Part shown: in pieces, positions 13,442 to 19,914 of the stretch
How positions within the stretch are numbered: the stretch's first letter is position 1
Layout of the letters: each line of letters opens with the position of its first letter
Source of the DNA: a virus
Virus record (IMG/VR): IMGVR_UViG_3300030331_001121
Location: 1 to 33,582 of that record
Length of the DNA stretch: 33,582 nt
Reading direction: 5' to 3' (one strand)
Notes under the pieces: model-generated
Databases searched by the model: none
Told to the model about the DNA's origin: nothing
Seen by the model: only the letters and a program-made list of their open reading frames with translations
Position numbers and translations under genes: made by a program

Positions 13442-13632
13442 TGGAAGAAGTATACATTGATACAATTGCATATCTGGAGGACGGCAAGGGCGCATCTATT
13501 CTAGCGACCTTTGCGGACGAAGAACTGTACAGTTTGTGTGCTCCTGTAATTGAGCAATGGATCAAGGACAAAGATCCGAATTATTTTTTAACAGAGAGCT
13601 GTGATCGCGGCCTAACCATGGAGGTGAAGTGA
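13441..13632 (+). CDS. Small early protein, unknown
   Basis: Start at 13441 (MEEVYIDTIAYLEDGKGA), with AAGGAGG nine bases upstream. The 63 residues look like a small alpha/beta unit with a helix LYSLCAPVIEQWIKDKD. One base is shared with the previous stop and the TGATG junction couples it to the next gene. No family recognised. Confidence 0.72.
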   Translation: MEEVYIDTIAYLEDGKGASILATFADEELYSLCAPVIEQWIKDKDPNYFLTESCDRGLTMEVK

Positions 13633-13850
13633 TGGGTAGAGTAAAGGATTGGATGATGGACCGAGAGCAGAGGGCCGCAGATCGCGGCTCGGCTGATCGA
13701 TACTATGGGAGACAGCCAGTGCCGCATATGTGGTTGGACAACTTGGGCGTGAACTTTGTGACCGAGGACAAGATGTCGGAGAACGAGATCGAAGCGTACT
13801 GGGAAGGATGGCGCAACGAGGAAGACAGGAAGGATTGGGGATATGAGTGA
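13632..13850 (+). CDS. Small charged early protein
   Basis: Start at 13632 (MGRVKDWMMDREQRAADRGS), GGAGGTGAAG upstream, sharing one base with the previous stop. The 72 residues are highly charged. An N-terminal basic helix is followed by YYGRQPVPHMWLDNLGVNFV and an acidic Trp-rich C-terminal helix (NEIEAYWEGWRNEEDRKDW). It overlaps the following gene by eight bases. Function unknown. Confidence 0.72.
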   Translation: MGRVKDWMMDREQRAADRGSADRYYGRQPVPHMWLDNLGVNFVTEDKMSENEIEAYWEGWRNEEDRKDWGYE

Positions 13851-14796
13851 TAAACCACACTTGGGACACAGTGGTAGAGAACCCACTGCTGTAAAACTCG
13901 CGAATGCTAACCCAGACACAGGGAAACGCATGGGGTTTATTGAAACTATTGACGATACTTTAAAACTTTATAGAGGCGCGATTGACATGGTCTCTGAGGG
14001 AGATACTAGCATACCATTTGAGGAACAAATGCTATTACGATCAATAGTTGAAGATCTTAAACGTTCCGACCTATATGTTTTAGGAGATGAGTTTGGAGAC
14101 ATACTAACCGAATACGGCAAGCAGTACGATGAAATGCATTTTTCTGAATGTAGATTTAGTGAGTTTACCAGACCGCCTTCAAGAAAATGTTATATTCGTC
14201 TTAATGCGCTAGAAAAATATCTTGATTACGATCACGAAAAAAACATGGGGTTTGTTACGGAATATTTTGAGGACAAAGTCACCAAAATTACAATGTGCGC
14301 CCCGTTTGCTTCACCTTTTCTAGTAGGTGCATACCATCCACAGAAAGGTATTCTTTTCAATAAAGATGAAATAGATGGTCACCCCGATACACATGTAAGT
14401 GACAAGATAGCCTTTAATGCAAACGTAATCATGATGATTGCAGGGGCGTTCGAATTAATCAATAATCCTAGGTTTGTTATGTCTACAGACATAGGTACGA
14501 GAGCGCAAAGAAAACAAATGAAACGTGAACAGGACATTGCTTTGGAAGCGTGGCATAAAATCACATGGAACGTTGACGACGATAGCATCGAAGTCAACAA
14601 CGGTGATCGTGGTGGTTGGCATATGCCTTTGCATTATACGAGAGGTCATTTCAGGAAAGCAGAACCACATTGGGAGGATATTGTTTGGCGTAAAGACGGT
14701 AAGCCGTACAAATGGATCGAAGGGTTTTGGTCTGGGCATCCTGCGTATGGAATTAAAAAGGGGTATCATGCTCCCACAATAGGGAAGGTAGCGTAA
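13843..14796 (+). CDS. Conserved phage protein of unknown function, 317 residues
   Basis: The largest product in the small-gene string. The start at 13843 (MSDKPHLGHSGREPTAV) overlaps the previous gene by eight bases. The N-terminal half is helical and acidic. The middle has a beta-rich stretch (MCAPFASPFLVGAYHPQKG), then a helix (IAFNANVIMMIAGAFELINN). The C-terminal end carries MPLHYTRGHFRKAEPHWEDI and GKPYKWIEGFWSGHPAYGI, rich in His, Trp and Arg, which I recall as conserved in phage proteins of alphaproteobacteria. The HxxRGHxR-like phrase may bind nucleic acid or a metal, but no enzyme class is evident. A/T-rich codons stand out slightly from the neighbouring genes. Confidence 0.82.
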   Translation: MSDKPHLGHSGREPTAVKLANANPDTGKRMGFIETIDDTLKLYRGAIDMVSEGDTSIPFEEQMLLRSIVEDLKRSDLYVLGDEFGDILTEYGKQYDEMHFSECRFSEFTRPPSRKCYIRLNALEKYLDYDHEKNMGFVTEYFEDKVTKITMCAPFASPFLVGAYHPQKGILFNKDEIDGHPDTHVSDKIAFNANVIMMIAGAFELINNPRFVMSTDIGTRAQRKQMKREQDIALEAWHKITWNVDDDSIEVNNGDRGGWHMPLHYTRGHFRKAEPHWEDIVWRKDGKPYKWIEGFWSGHPAYGIKKGYHAPTIGKVA

Positions 14797-14797
14797 C

Positions 14798-14962
14798 ATG
14801 GTTAAGTGGGATTTATCTAAGCTTGAAGAAAAAAAGGAAGAAGAGTTAAACTTACTGTGTGATGTAGTAGGATCACTGGCAATCGATCAGTTCGACAATC
14901 AAGAAGAGTATCGGGCTGTGATAAATGAAATCTTTTATGAGTTTAGGAGAAGAGATGTTTAA
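14798..14962 (+). CDS. Small charged early protein, 54 residues
   Basis: A small gene starting MVKWDLSKLEEKKEEELNLL, with AGGGAAGG upstream and one base between it and the previous stop. It is almost entirely helical and very charged, with a Cys in LLCDVVGSL and a basic end EFRRRDV. It overlaps the winged-helix gene by eight bases, so the pair is likely made together. Function unknown. Confidence 0.68.
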   Translation: MVKWDLSKLEEKKEEELNLLCDVVGSLAIDQFDNQEEYRAVINEIFYEFRRRDV

Positions 14963-15200
14963 AGAATTATGGGCACGGATCAAACGCAAACAGCGGACAG
15001 GCGCAAAGCTTACCCGCAAGGAACAGATCTTGGCGGAGCTTGATCGAGGGGTTGGAACCGCAAAGCAGATTGCTGACAGGTCGGGTATCAAACTAACGAT
15101 TGTACGCACGACGCTGTCTCAATTGAAAAAGGCAGGGAAGATCAAGGACACTGGAAAGGATGCAGGAGACGAGAGCATCTGGGAAGTTGTCAAAGGATGA
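14955..15200 (+). CDS. Small winged-helix DNA-binding protein
   Basis: Start at 14955 (MFKELWARIKRKQRTGAK), preceded by AGGAGAAG; in-frame upstream ATGs lack a site. The 81 residues have a basic N-terminal helix and then a compact helix-turn-helix: RKEQILAELDRGVGTAKQIA, DRSGIKLTIVRTTLSQLKKA, then the wing GKIKDTGKDAGDESIWEVV. This is the classic winged-helix layout for a transcription regulator. It is a reasonable candidate to bind one of the operator families in this window; which one is not known. Confidence 0.8.
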   Translation: MFKELWARIKRKQRTGAKLTRKEQILAELDRGVGTAKQIADRSGIKLTIVRTTLSQLKKAGKIKDTGKDAGDESIWEVVKG

Positions 15201-15436
15201 TCGAATACTTCACGGCACTCGTGATCGCGTACACTTTACACGGTCACGAGATCGAAACGGCTGTATGGTTCGAGAGCGAGAAGCATTGTTCGAGGGCCAT
15301 GAACAACAGGAGTGCAGACTTCATGTACGATTATTTGTTTGACTTGTATGGCAATGACATTTCGATGGGATGCTATCCGACGGACAAAGTATCGAAGTTA
15401 ATCAAACCGAAGTTGAGACCCAGAAAGGAGGATTGA
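15197..15436 (+). CDS. Small early protein, unknown
   Basis: The ATG at 15197 overlaps the previous TGA (ATGA). The 79 residues begin with a short hydrophobic stretch (MIEYFTALVIAYTLHGHEI), too short and interrupted by His/Glu to be a confident membrane segment. The rest (HCSRAMNNRSADFMYDYLFD) is mixed alpha/beta, ending in a basic tail. No recognised family. Confidence 0.7.
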   Translation: MIEYFTALVIAYTLHGHEIETAVWFESEKHCSRAMNNRSADFMYDYLFDLYGNDISMGCYPTDKVSKLIKPKLRPRKED

Positions 15437-15437
15437 T

Positions 15438-15641
15438 ATGGGCAATGAGCAGTTATCAACGTGGCAAGCCGCACAGTTGCACTGGCTAAAAAGACAGGTG
15501 GATAATTTACAAGAGGAACAATACAAGTCGGACGCACGGCCTGGAATAAAGCGAGAGCTGTGGGCCGCAAGGGAAGAGCTTAACGATTACGTCAGGCAAC
15601 TCAAGAAAGTTGGTATAGCAATTCACAACGGTGGTAGATGA
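15438..15641 (+). CDS. Small coiled-coil early protein
   Basis: A 67-residue product (MGNEQLSTWQAAQLHWLKRQ) with AAAGGAGG eight bases ahead. It is almost wholly helical with heptad-like leucines (LHWLKRQVDNLQEEQ, ELNDYVRQLKKVGI) and could dimerise. One base is shared with the start of the next gene. Function unknown. Confidence 0.7.
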   Translation: MGNEQLSTWQAAQLHWLKRQVDNLQEEQYKSDARPGIKRELWAAREELNDYVRQLKKVGIAIHNGGR

Positions 15642-15805
15642 TGAGACGTTGGACAGACTTGCAAAAAGAAATGAACGGTTACAAGCGCAAGCTTGCGAAT
15701 AAAAAACATGAGGTGTCATTGAAAGAAGCACCATGGGAAGAGGAGGAAGATGAGGACACAGATTTAAGAGACGCGGATAACGATGCCGCACGTTTAGAAA
15801 CTTAG
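15641..15805 (+). CDS. Small charged early protein, 54 residues
   Basis: Two adjacent ATGs (15638 and 15641) are both possible; the second overlaps the previous stop as TGATGA. The sequence opens MRRWTDLQKEMNGYKRKLAN with a basic helix and then becomes strongly acidic (PWEEEEDEDTDLRDADND). A basic head and acidic tail suggest a binding adaptor or inhibitor, but no function is known. Confidence 0.6.
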   Translation: MRRWTDLQKEMNGYKRKLANKKHEVSLKEAPWEEEEDEDTDLRDADNDAARLET

Positions 15806-15828
15806 AATGAAAGGAAAGATAGAATAAG

Positions 15829-16440
15829 ATGCATGGATTATTGCAAAAAGTTACAGCCGGAGTAGTTAATGTAATCTACTCAAAATATACGGAGGGTCCA
15901 GGCGCAGCGTTTGGATTGCTCGAAGACGGAACTAAAGTTTTCATTAGCCCGAGGAATTACAGGGAGGGTTATGTGCCTGAAGTGGGTGACACAGTGGAGC
16001 TAATCATTGTGCCAAACCACCCAGATCATAGAGACAAGACAGATTTCAAAGCTGTGTCTTGTAAATTTATATGTTCTCTGGAAGCATCTACGCCTGAAAA
16101 TATCGTGCAAGTCAACAAGGAACCGACGCTCGAGGAAAAAATAATGGATGTTCTCGACGGTTGGTGTGACGACAATGGAGACTGGATTCCGATGACAACA
16201 CGTCAGATTTGTGATGAGTTAGGAAGTGGCTATGGTGTAGCCGCAGATATTCGAGATGAATTGTCTAGATTACACAAGTCTGGTAAAATTGTAAAAGCTG
16301 ATATAAAATCCACGGAAAATCAGAAGCGTGTTTCGCTTACTCTGTGGGCTTACACGCTCCATGCTTTTACTTATGGCATGGAGGAGAATGAAATAGATGA
16401 GGCTGTGGAAGTGCACAGTCAGACCGCAGTCAATATGTAA
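15829..16440 (+). CDS. OB-fold plus winged-helix protein
   Basis: The 203 residues appear to hold two domains. Residues about 5-75 resemble a cold-shock/S1-type OB fold: VTAGVVNVIYSKYTEGPGAA, FGLLEDGTKVFISPRNYREG, then VGDTVELIIVPNH. Residues about 100-190 look like a winged helix: MTTRQICDELGSGYGVAADI, DELSRLHKSGKIVKADI, VSLTLWAYTL. The combination suggests a nucleic-acid-binding regulator, perhaps acting on RNA or single-stranded DNA. A GGAAAG-like ribosome site precedes the ATG at 15829. It sits near the end of the small-gene string beside a ribbon-helix-helix gene. Domain calls are by eye. Confidence 0.75.
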   Translation: MHGLLQKVTAGVVNVIYSKYTEGPGAAFGLLEDGTKVFISPRNYREGYVPEVGDTVELIIVPNHPDHRDKTDFKAVSCKFICSLEASTPENIVQVNKEPTLEEKIMDVLDGWCDDNGDWIPMTTRQICDELGSGYGVAADIRDELSRLHKSGKIVKADIKSTENQKRVSLTLWAYTLHAFTYGMEENEIDEAVEVHSQTAVNM

Positions 16441-16461
16441 GCTGCAAACAAGGAGAGTAAA

Positions 16462-16632
16462 ATGGAGAGAATGGCTAGTAAAAAGCAAGAAGAAAAGAAG
16501 TTTCAGAATGTGGGGGTGTTTAAAGATGACATCAAGCTACTGAGAAAACTTGCTGACAAAGAACAGAGGTCCATGGCGCGACAGCTATCTGTTTTAATTA
16601 GAAAAGCTGTTGCAGAACAAAAGGCTGCGTGA
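16462..16632 (+). CDS. Ribbon-helix-helix (Arc/CopG-like) DNA-binding protein
   Basis: A 56-residue product beginning MERMASKKQEEKKFQNVGVF, with AAGGAGAG upstream. A basic N-terminal arm is followed by a beta-strand (KFQNVGVF), helix A (KDDIKLLRKLADKEQ), the turn RSMARQ and helix B (LSVLIRKAVAEQ), the exact order of the Arc/CopG fold, which dimerises and reads DNA through the strand pair. It is the last gene of the rightward early block, just ahead of a terminator. It may repress one of the palindromic operators here; the target is not known. Confidence 0.8.
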   Translation: MERMASKKQEEKKFQNVGVFKDDIKLLRKLADKEQRSMARQLSVLIRKAVAEQKAA

Positions 16633-16686
16633 TAAAATAAATTACACTGCTCGAATGGGTTCACGCCTGTGACTCAATTCGGATCT

Positions 16687-16731
16687 TGTAAGGCATTTTA
16701 AATCCAAAGTCTTTTTTTCCTGTGCCTTACA
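16687..16731. repeat. Perfect 9-bp inverted repeat in a gene-free gap
   Basis: TGTAAGGCA (16687-16695) is exactly complementary to TGCCTTACA (16723-16731). The 27-base loop includes a run of seven T (16712-16718). The gap 16633-16784 has no gene. The element may be an operator or part of the end of the early transcript. Confidence 0.55.
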
Positions 16732-16739
16732 TACGACTA

Positions 16740-16793
16740 GACCCCGACTGGTTAGGAAAAAATGTAGCACTGTCCACGTCGGGGTCACTTTTT
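16740..16793 (+). terminator. Intrinsic terminator of the early block
   Basis: GACCCCGAC (16740-16748) pairs perfectly with GTCGGGGTC (16778-16786), and ACTTTTTCTTTTT follows. The loop is long (29 bases). The stop codon of the converging minus-strand gene lies within the right arm and the T-runs lie in its Lys-rich 3' end. Confidence 0.7.
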
Positions 16794-16994
16794 CTTTTTA
16801 GGAAACTCTTTCTTTTTATAACCGCGCACTTGCGCTGCTGTCATTCGAGACCATCCTCGAGAGAATGCTCGAGCGACATCGATGTCGAGACCAGTTAGCT
16901 TTGCGATTTCTTTTGCTGTTGTTTCTTCGGATGCGTAACCAGTGCATCGTTCTTCGAGCAGCTTGGTTATTTCTTCGGGGTCAAAGTCAGCCAA
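16785..16994 (-). CDS. Small Lys-tailed protein with a helix-turn-helix-like segment
   Basis: The start is a TTG at 16994, overlapping the end of the helicase gene by 28 bases; a GAGG lies about nine bases upstream. The 69 residues begin MADFDPEEITKLLEER and include TAKEIAKLTGLDIDVARAFS, which has a helix-turn-helix look. The tail is very basic (YKKKEFPKKKK), likely to contact DNA. It follows the SNF2-type helicase and may be its accessory factor. The unusual start codon leaves some doubt about the exact N-terminus. Confidence 0.65.
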   Translation of the reverse strand: MADFDPEEITKLLEERCTGYASEETTAKEIAKLTGLDIDVARAFSRGWSRMTAAQVRGYKKKEFPKKKK

Positions 16995-18436
16995 TCTCTA
17001 GCCTCTTCACCTAATACTTTTGCACTAATATCGATCTTGGATTGTAGTGAGGTGACAATCTTTTCATCGATGGTTCCGTCTGTAATAAGATCAACGTAGG
17101 TCACGTTGTTCTTTTGTCCAATGCGATGTGCTCGATCTTCTGATTGTGATCGGGTCTCGAGGTTGAAGTCATTGGCATAATACACCACGAGATCTGCCTC
17201 GGTCAGGGTCAATCCATATCCCGCTGTAGCGGGGTTGCCTACGAAGAACTTTAGTTTGGAGTTCTTATCTTGAAACTTCTCAACAATCCTTTGCCGCTCG
17301 TCGTCTGGGGTGTCCCCATAGAACGAGGCCGCACAACCTTCACCAAAAGTTTCGTTTAACATCTTGGTGATCTGTTGGATGTCGTATCTGAATCTCGACC
17401 AGATGATAGCCTTGCCGTCGTGCTCTTCGATTATTTCTTTCAACGCATCCATACGTTTGGAATCGAAGTATATTGTTTCACCATCGTCGGTTTTCAAATG
17501 TCCCGATAGTATCTGTTGCAAGCGCAACATCTGGGTAATAACAGCAGGGGCCGTGGACAGTTCGCCACTATCCAACATGACAAGAGCATACTGCTTGATT
17601 GAGTTGTACATCTCTCGTTGTTGCTTGGTCATCTCGACGTACCGAACAGTGTAGATCTTCTCGGGTAGATCGAGGCAGTCCTGTTTCAGTACGCGATAGG
17701 AAAATGCATCGATCCTCTCGGTCAGTTCATCGAGGTTCTTGTATCCTACAATCTGCTGGAATGAATGCGAACCCATGGTTTTGCGTTGCACGACTGCGTA
17801 TCTGTATTGAAAGGAGTAGTAGGAGTCGTAGCCAAGGAGACCTGGGCGAAGGAACTCGCACTGTGAATATATATCCATGGGACTTTTTGTGATGGGAGAT
17901 CCTGTCAGTAGTCTTTTGTACTTGAAGGCTGCTGCAATTCTCATTAGTGCTTTGGTGCGTTTGGCTTTTGGATTCTTGATAGTGGTGGATTCGTCGACGG
18001 CAATCAATCCATTTCGACCAAACGCACGAGCCATCCACTCCCCTCCCGTCTTGCCTTTGACAGATGAGAAAGCCTCCACATTCATAACAAAGATTGTGAG
18101 GCCATCGAACTTCTCACCAACAGATCTCATCTCTGCCTGTTGGGTTTTGTTTGGCGAGGCTACCCATCGGATCACTCGATGTGGTATATCATCTGACATA
18201 TGCTCTGGTATTTCTTTGGCTACCCAGTTTCGATACACGCCCTTGGGTGCGATAACCAAAGCAAAGTCTATCTGACCTGACAGGTACAACATACCTATGT
18301 TATCGAGTAAAACTTTTGATTTACCTGTCCCCATCTCCATGAAGTAACCAAACTCCAGCCTGTCCCATCCCCGTTCGAGAGCAGTCAACTGGTGAGAAAA
18401 TGGTTTTAATTTGTAATTGTAGTTGACAACCACCAC
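16967..18436 (-). CDS. SNF2-family DEAD/DEAH-type helicase (SF2)
   Basis: The 489-residue product covers both helicase lobes. Motif I is MEMGTGKS (33-40), motif Ia VIAPKGVYRNW, motif II VDES (147-150), motif III LLTGSP (176-181). In lobe two there are IIWSRF (344-349), a G-Y-G-L-T-L stretch (406-411) and motif VI QSEDRAHRIGQ (431-441), the hallmark of SNF2 proteins. No extra DNA-binding domain is fused. The enzyme translocates on double-stranded DNA with ATP and may drive replication restart, recombination or protein removal. The start is GTG at 18436 (or GTG at 18433), with GGAG close by. It is divergent from the replication operon at 18509. Phages of many hosts carry this short SNF2 form. 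Confidence 0.93.
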   Translation of the reverse strand: MVVVNYNYKLKPFSHQLTALERGWDRLEFGYFMEMGTGKSKVLLDNIGMLYLSGQIDFALVIAPKGVYRNWVAKEIPEHMSDDIPHRVIRWVASPNKTQQAEMRSVGEKFDGLTIFVMNVEAFSSVKGKTGGEWMARAFGRNGLIAVDESTTIKNPKAKRTKALMRIAAAFKYKRLLTGSPITKSPMDIYSQCEFLRPGLLGYDSYYSFQYRYAVVQRKTMGSHSFQQIVGYKNLDELTERIDAFSYRVLKQDCLDLPEKIYTVRYVEMTKQQREMYNSIKQYALVMLDSGELSTAPAVITQMLRLQQILSGHLKTDDGETIYFDSKRMDALKEIIEEHDGKAIIWSRFRYDIQQITKMLNETFGEGCAASFYGDTPDDERQRIVEKFQDKNSKLKFFVGNPATAGYGLTLTEADLVVYYANDFNLETRSQSEDRAHRIGQKNNVTYVDLITDGTIDEKIVTSLQSKIDISAKVLGEEARDWLTLTPKK

Positions 18437-18508
18437 ATATCTCCACTATTGTCCTCAGTACGGATAGCATAGTGCGTCCGTTATATCAACCCTGAAGAGG
18501 AGAAACTT
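18437..18508 (+). promoter_or_regulatory. Divergent promoter region of the replication module
   Basis: Seventy-two bases separate the leftward helicase gene from the rightward replication genes. They contain TGTCCTCA at 18450-18457, the same box that forms the array at 11689-11849, and a TTATAT at 18481-18486 that could be a -10 box without a good -35. ACGGA (18460-18464) and TCCGT (18477-18481) form a short inverted repeat. GAGGAG before the ATG at 18509 is the ribosome site. Confidence 0.4.
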
Positions 18509-19069
18509 ATGGACGATATATTTGAAGACATGTTCGACGAATCGGCAGCACTGTCGTCAGTCGATACTGGAACCGGAAAACAATTAAGTCAACTGGTTCG
18601 CAATCTCCGCAACATCGAGCAACAGATCGAGGATGCAGAGAACCACATGAAAGCACTGAAGCAGGAGAAGCACAAGCTCTCCGTAGAAAACATCCCTGCA
18701 CTCATGGATGAGATGGGCCTCGAACGTATAGACGTAGACGGTCTGACTGTTGAGCGTAAGATGATTATCAGTGCATCAATACCGCAAGACCGCAAGGAAG
18801 ACGCCTTCGCATGGCTGCGTGAGAACGGATTGGACGACATCATAAAGAACGATGTCACCTGTTCCTTTGGTAAAGGTCAGGACAATCTGGCAGGGGACGT
18901 TGTTGGAATACTACAAGACCGTGGTTTCGATCCAGTGACCAAGACCCATGTACATCCATCCACACTCAAGGCTTTCGTAAAGGAGAGAGTCACGGATGGT
19001 AAACCCATTGACCTCGATATGTTCGGGGCATTCATTTCAAATGCAGCGCAGATTAGGAGGAAAGCATAA
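18509..19069 (+). CDS. Coiled-coil protein of the replication module
   Basis: A 186-residue product starting MDDIFEDMFDESAALSSV, opening the rightward replication operon with GAAGAGGAG upstream. Residues about 27-60 form a long coiled coil (LVRNLRNIEQQIEDAENHMK, ALKQEKHKLSVENI). A beta-rich segment follows (LERIDVDGLTVERKMIISAS), then an alpha/beta C-terminal part (FAWLRENGLDDIIKNDV, THVHPSTLKAFVKERV). The layout recalls Gam-like or recombination-mediator proteins, but I cannot confirm a family. The next gene begins on its last base, so the two products are probably partners in DNA handling. Confidence 0.8.
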   Translation: MDDIFEDMFDESAALSSVDTGTGKQLSQLVRNLRNIEQQIEDAENHMKALKQEKHKLSVENIPALMDEMGLERIDVDGLTVERKMIISASIPQDRKEDAFAWLRENGLDDIIKNDVTCSFGKGQDNLAGDVVGILQDRGFDPVTKTHVHPSTLKAFVKERVTDGKPIDLDMFGAFISNAAQIRRKA

Positions 19070-19854
19070 TGGCGACCGCAGTAGCAAAGAAAAAAGAGAC
19101 CGCAGTATCAACCGATGTGATGGATGATATTCTCGAGTTCGCAGGGGAGGGTGCAGCATACGACAGTTCGGAGATGCAAATTCCGTTTGTCCGCATCCTG
19201 CAAGCCATGTCACCTCAGTTGAAGAAGCGTGAAGCTGAGTACATCGAAGGCTCGGAACAGGGGGATATGTTCAACACTGTGACCAAACAGTATTGGACAG
19301 GGGAGGAAGGTGTGACTGTCATACCTTGTTTCCAAACCACCAAGTACCTTGAGTTCACACCGCGTGAACAAGGTGGTGGGTTCCGTGGTGAGATCGCACC
19401 GACAGACCCAGTCTTGCAAAAGACAGAACGTCAGGGCGCAAAAGAGATCTTACCTAGCGGCAACGAACTGGTGAAGTCTGACCAACATTACTGTTTGGTT
19501 GTGGATGACGAGGGTTCTTTTCAACCTGTAGTTATCGACATGAAGTCTAGCCAGTTGAAGGTTAGTCGTCGTTGGAAGACCCAGATCGCGATGCAAAAGA
19601 TCAAGCATCCTAAGACAGGTCAGTTGATTACGCCACCGTTGTTTGGCAATCAGTGGAAGTTTACCACTGTCGAAGAGTCAAATGACCAAGGTACGTGGTT
19701 CAACTACGCTATCGAAAAGATCGGTTTGTTAGAAAACCGAGATCTCCTACTTGAGGCTAAGTCATTCCGTGACAGTGTAGCCGCAGGTGAAGTGAAAGCT
19801 GCCCCAGAAGTCGAGGACTCTCCCTCGAAAGACGGAGAAGAAATCCCCTTCTAA
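19069..19854 (+). CDS. Putative single-stranded DNA-binding protein with SSB-like tip
   Basis: The 261-residue product starts MATAVAKKKETAVSTDVM. The centre is beta-rich and Gln/Thr-rich (IPFVRILQAMSPQLKKRE, VTVIPCFQTTKYLEFTPREQ, WFNYAIEKIGLL), followed by a Pro/Glu/Asp tail of about 25 residues ending SKDGEEIPF. Acidic tails ending in Ile-Pro-Phe are the partner-docking tip of bacterial SSB. Similar phage proteins sit beside primase and polymerase genes, so I infer a coating role on single-stranded DNA. The ATG is in the last base overlap of the coiled-coil gene, with AGGAGG upstream. A strong terminator-like hairpin follows the stop. Confidence 0.7.
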   Translation: MATAVAKKKETAVSTDVMDDILEFAGEGAAYDSSEMQIPFVRILQAMSPQLKKREAEYIEGSEQGDMFNTVTKQYWTGEEGVTVIPCFQTTKYLEFTPREQGGGFRGEIAPTDPVLQKTERQGAKEILPSGNELVKSDQHYCLVVDDEGSFQPVVIDMKSSQLKVSRRWKTQIAMQKIKHPKTGQLITPPLFGNQWKFTTVEESNDQGTWFNYAIEKIGLLENRDLLLEAKSFRDSVAAGEVKAAPEVEDSPSKDGEEIPF

Positions 19855-19862
19855 GCAGCCTG

Positions 19863-19894
19863 GGGGCGGTTACTTTCCCTTACCGCCCCTTTTT
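19863..19894 (+). terminator. Intrinsic terminator or attenuator before the primase gene
   Basis: GGGGCGGT (19863-19870) pairs with ACCGCCCC (19882-19889) and five T follow (19890-19894). Since the downstream genes run on in the same direction, it probably lowers rather than ends transcription, giving more of the ssDNA-binding protein than of the primase. Confidence 0.75.
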
Positions 19895-19914
19895 CATTTC
19901 AACGGGAGCAGTAA

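Noticed and set aside
16640-16735. tRNA-like or tRNA-fragment attachment site
   Set aside because: GGTTCACGCC and TTGTAAGG look tRNA-like, but no cloverleaf can be drawn on either strand and no integrase is present.
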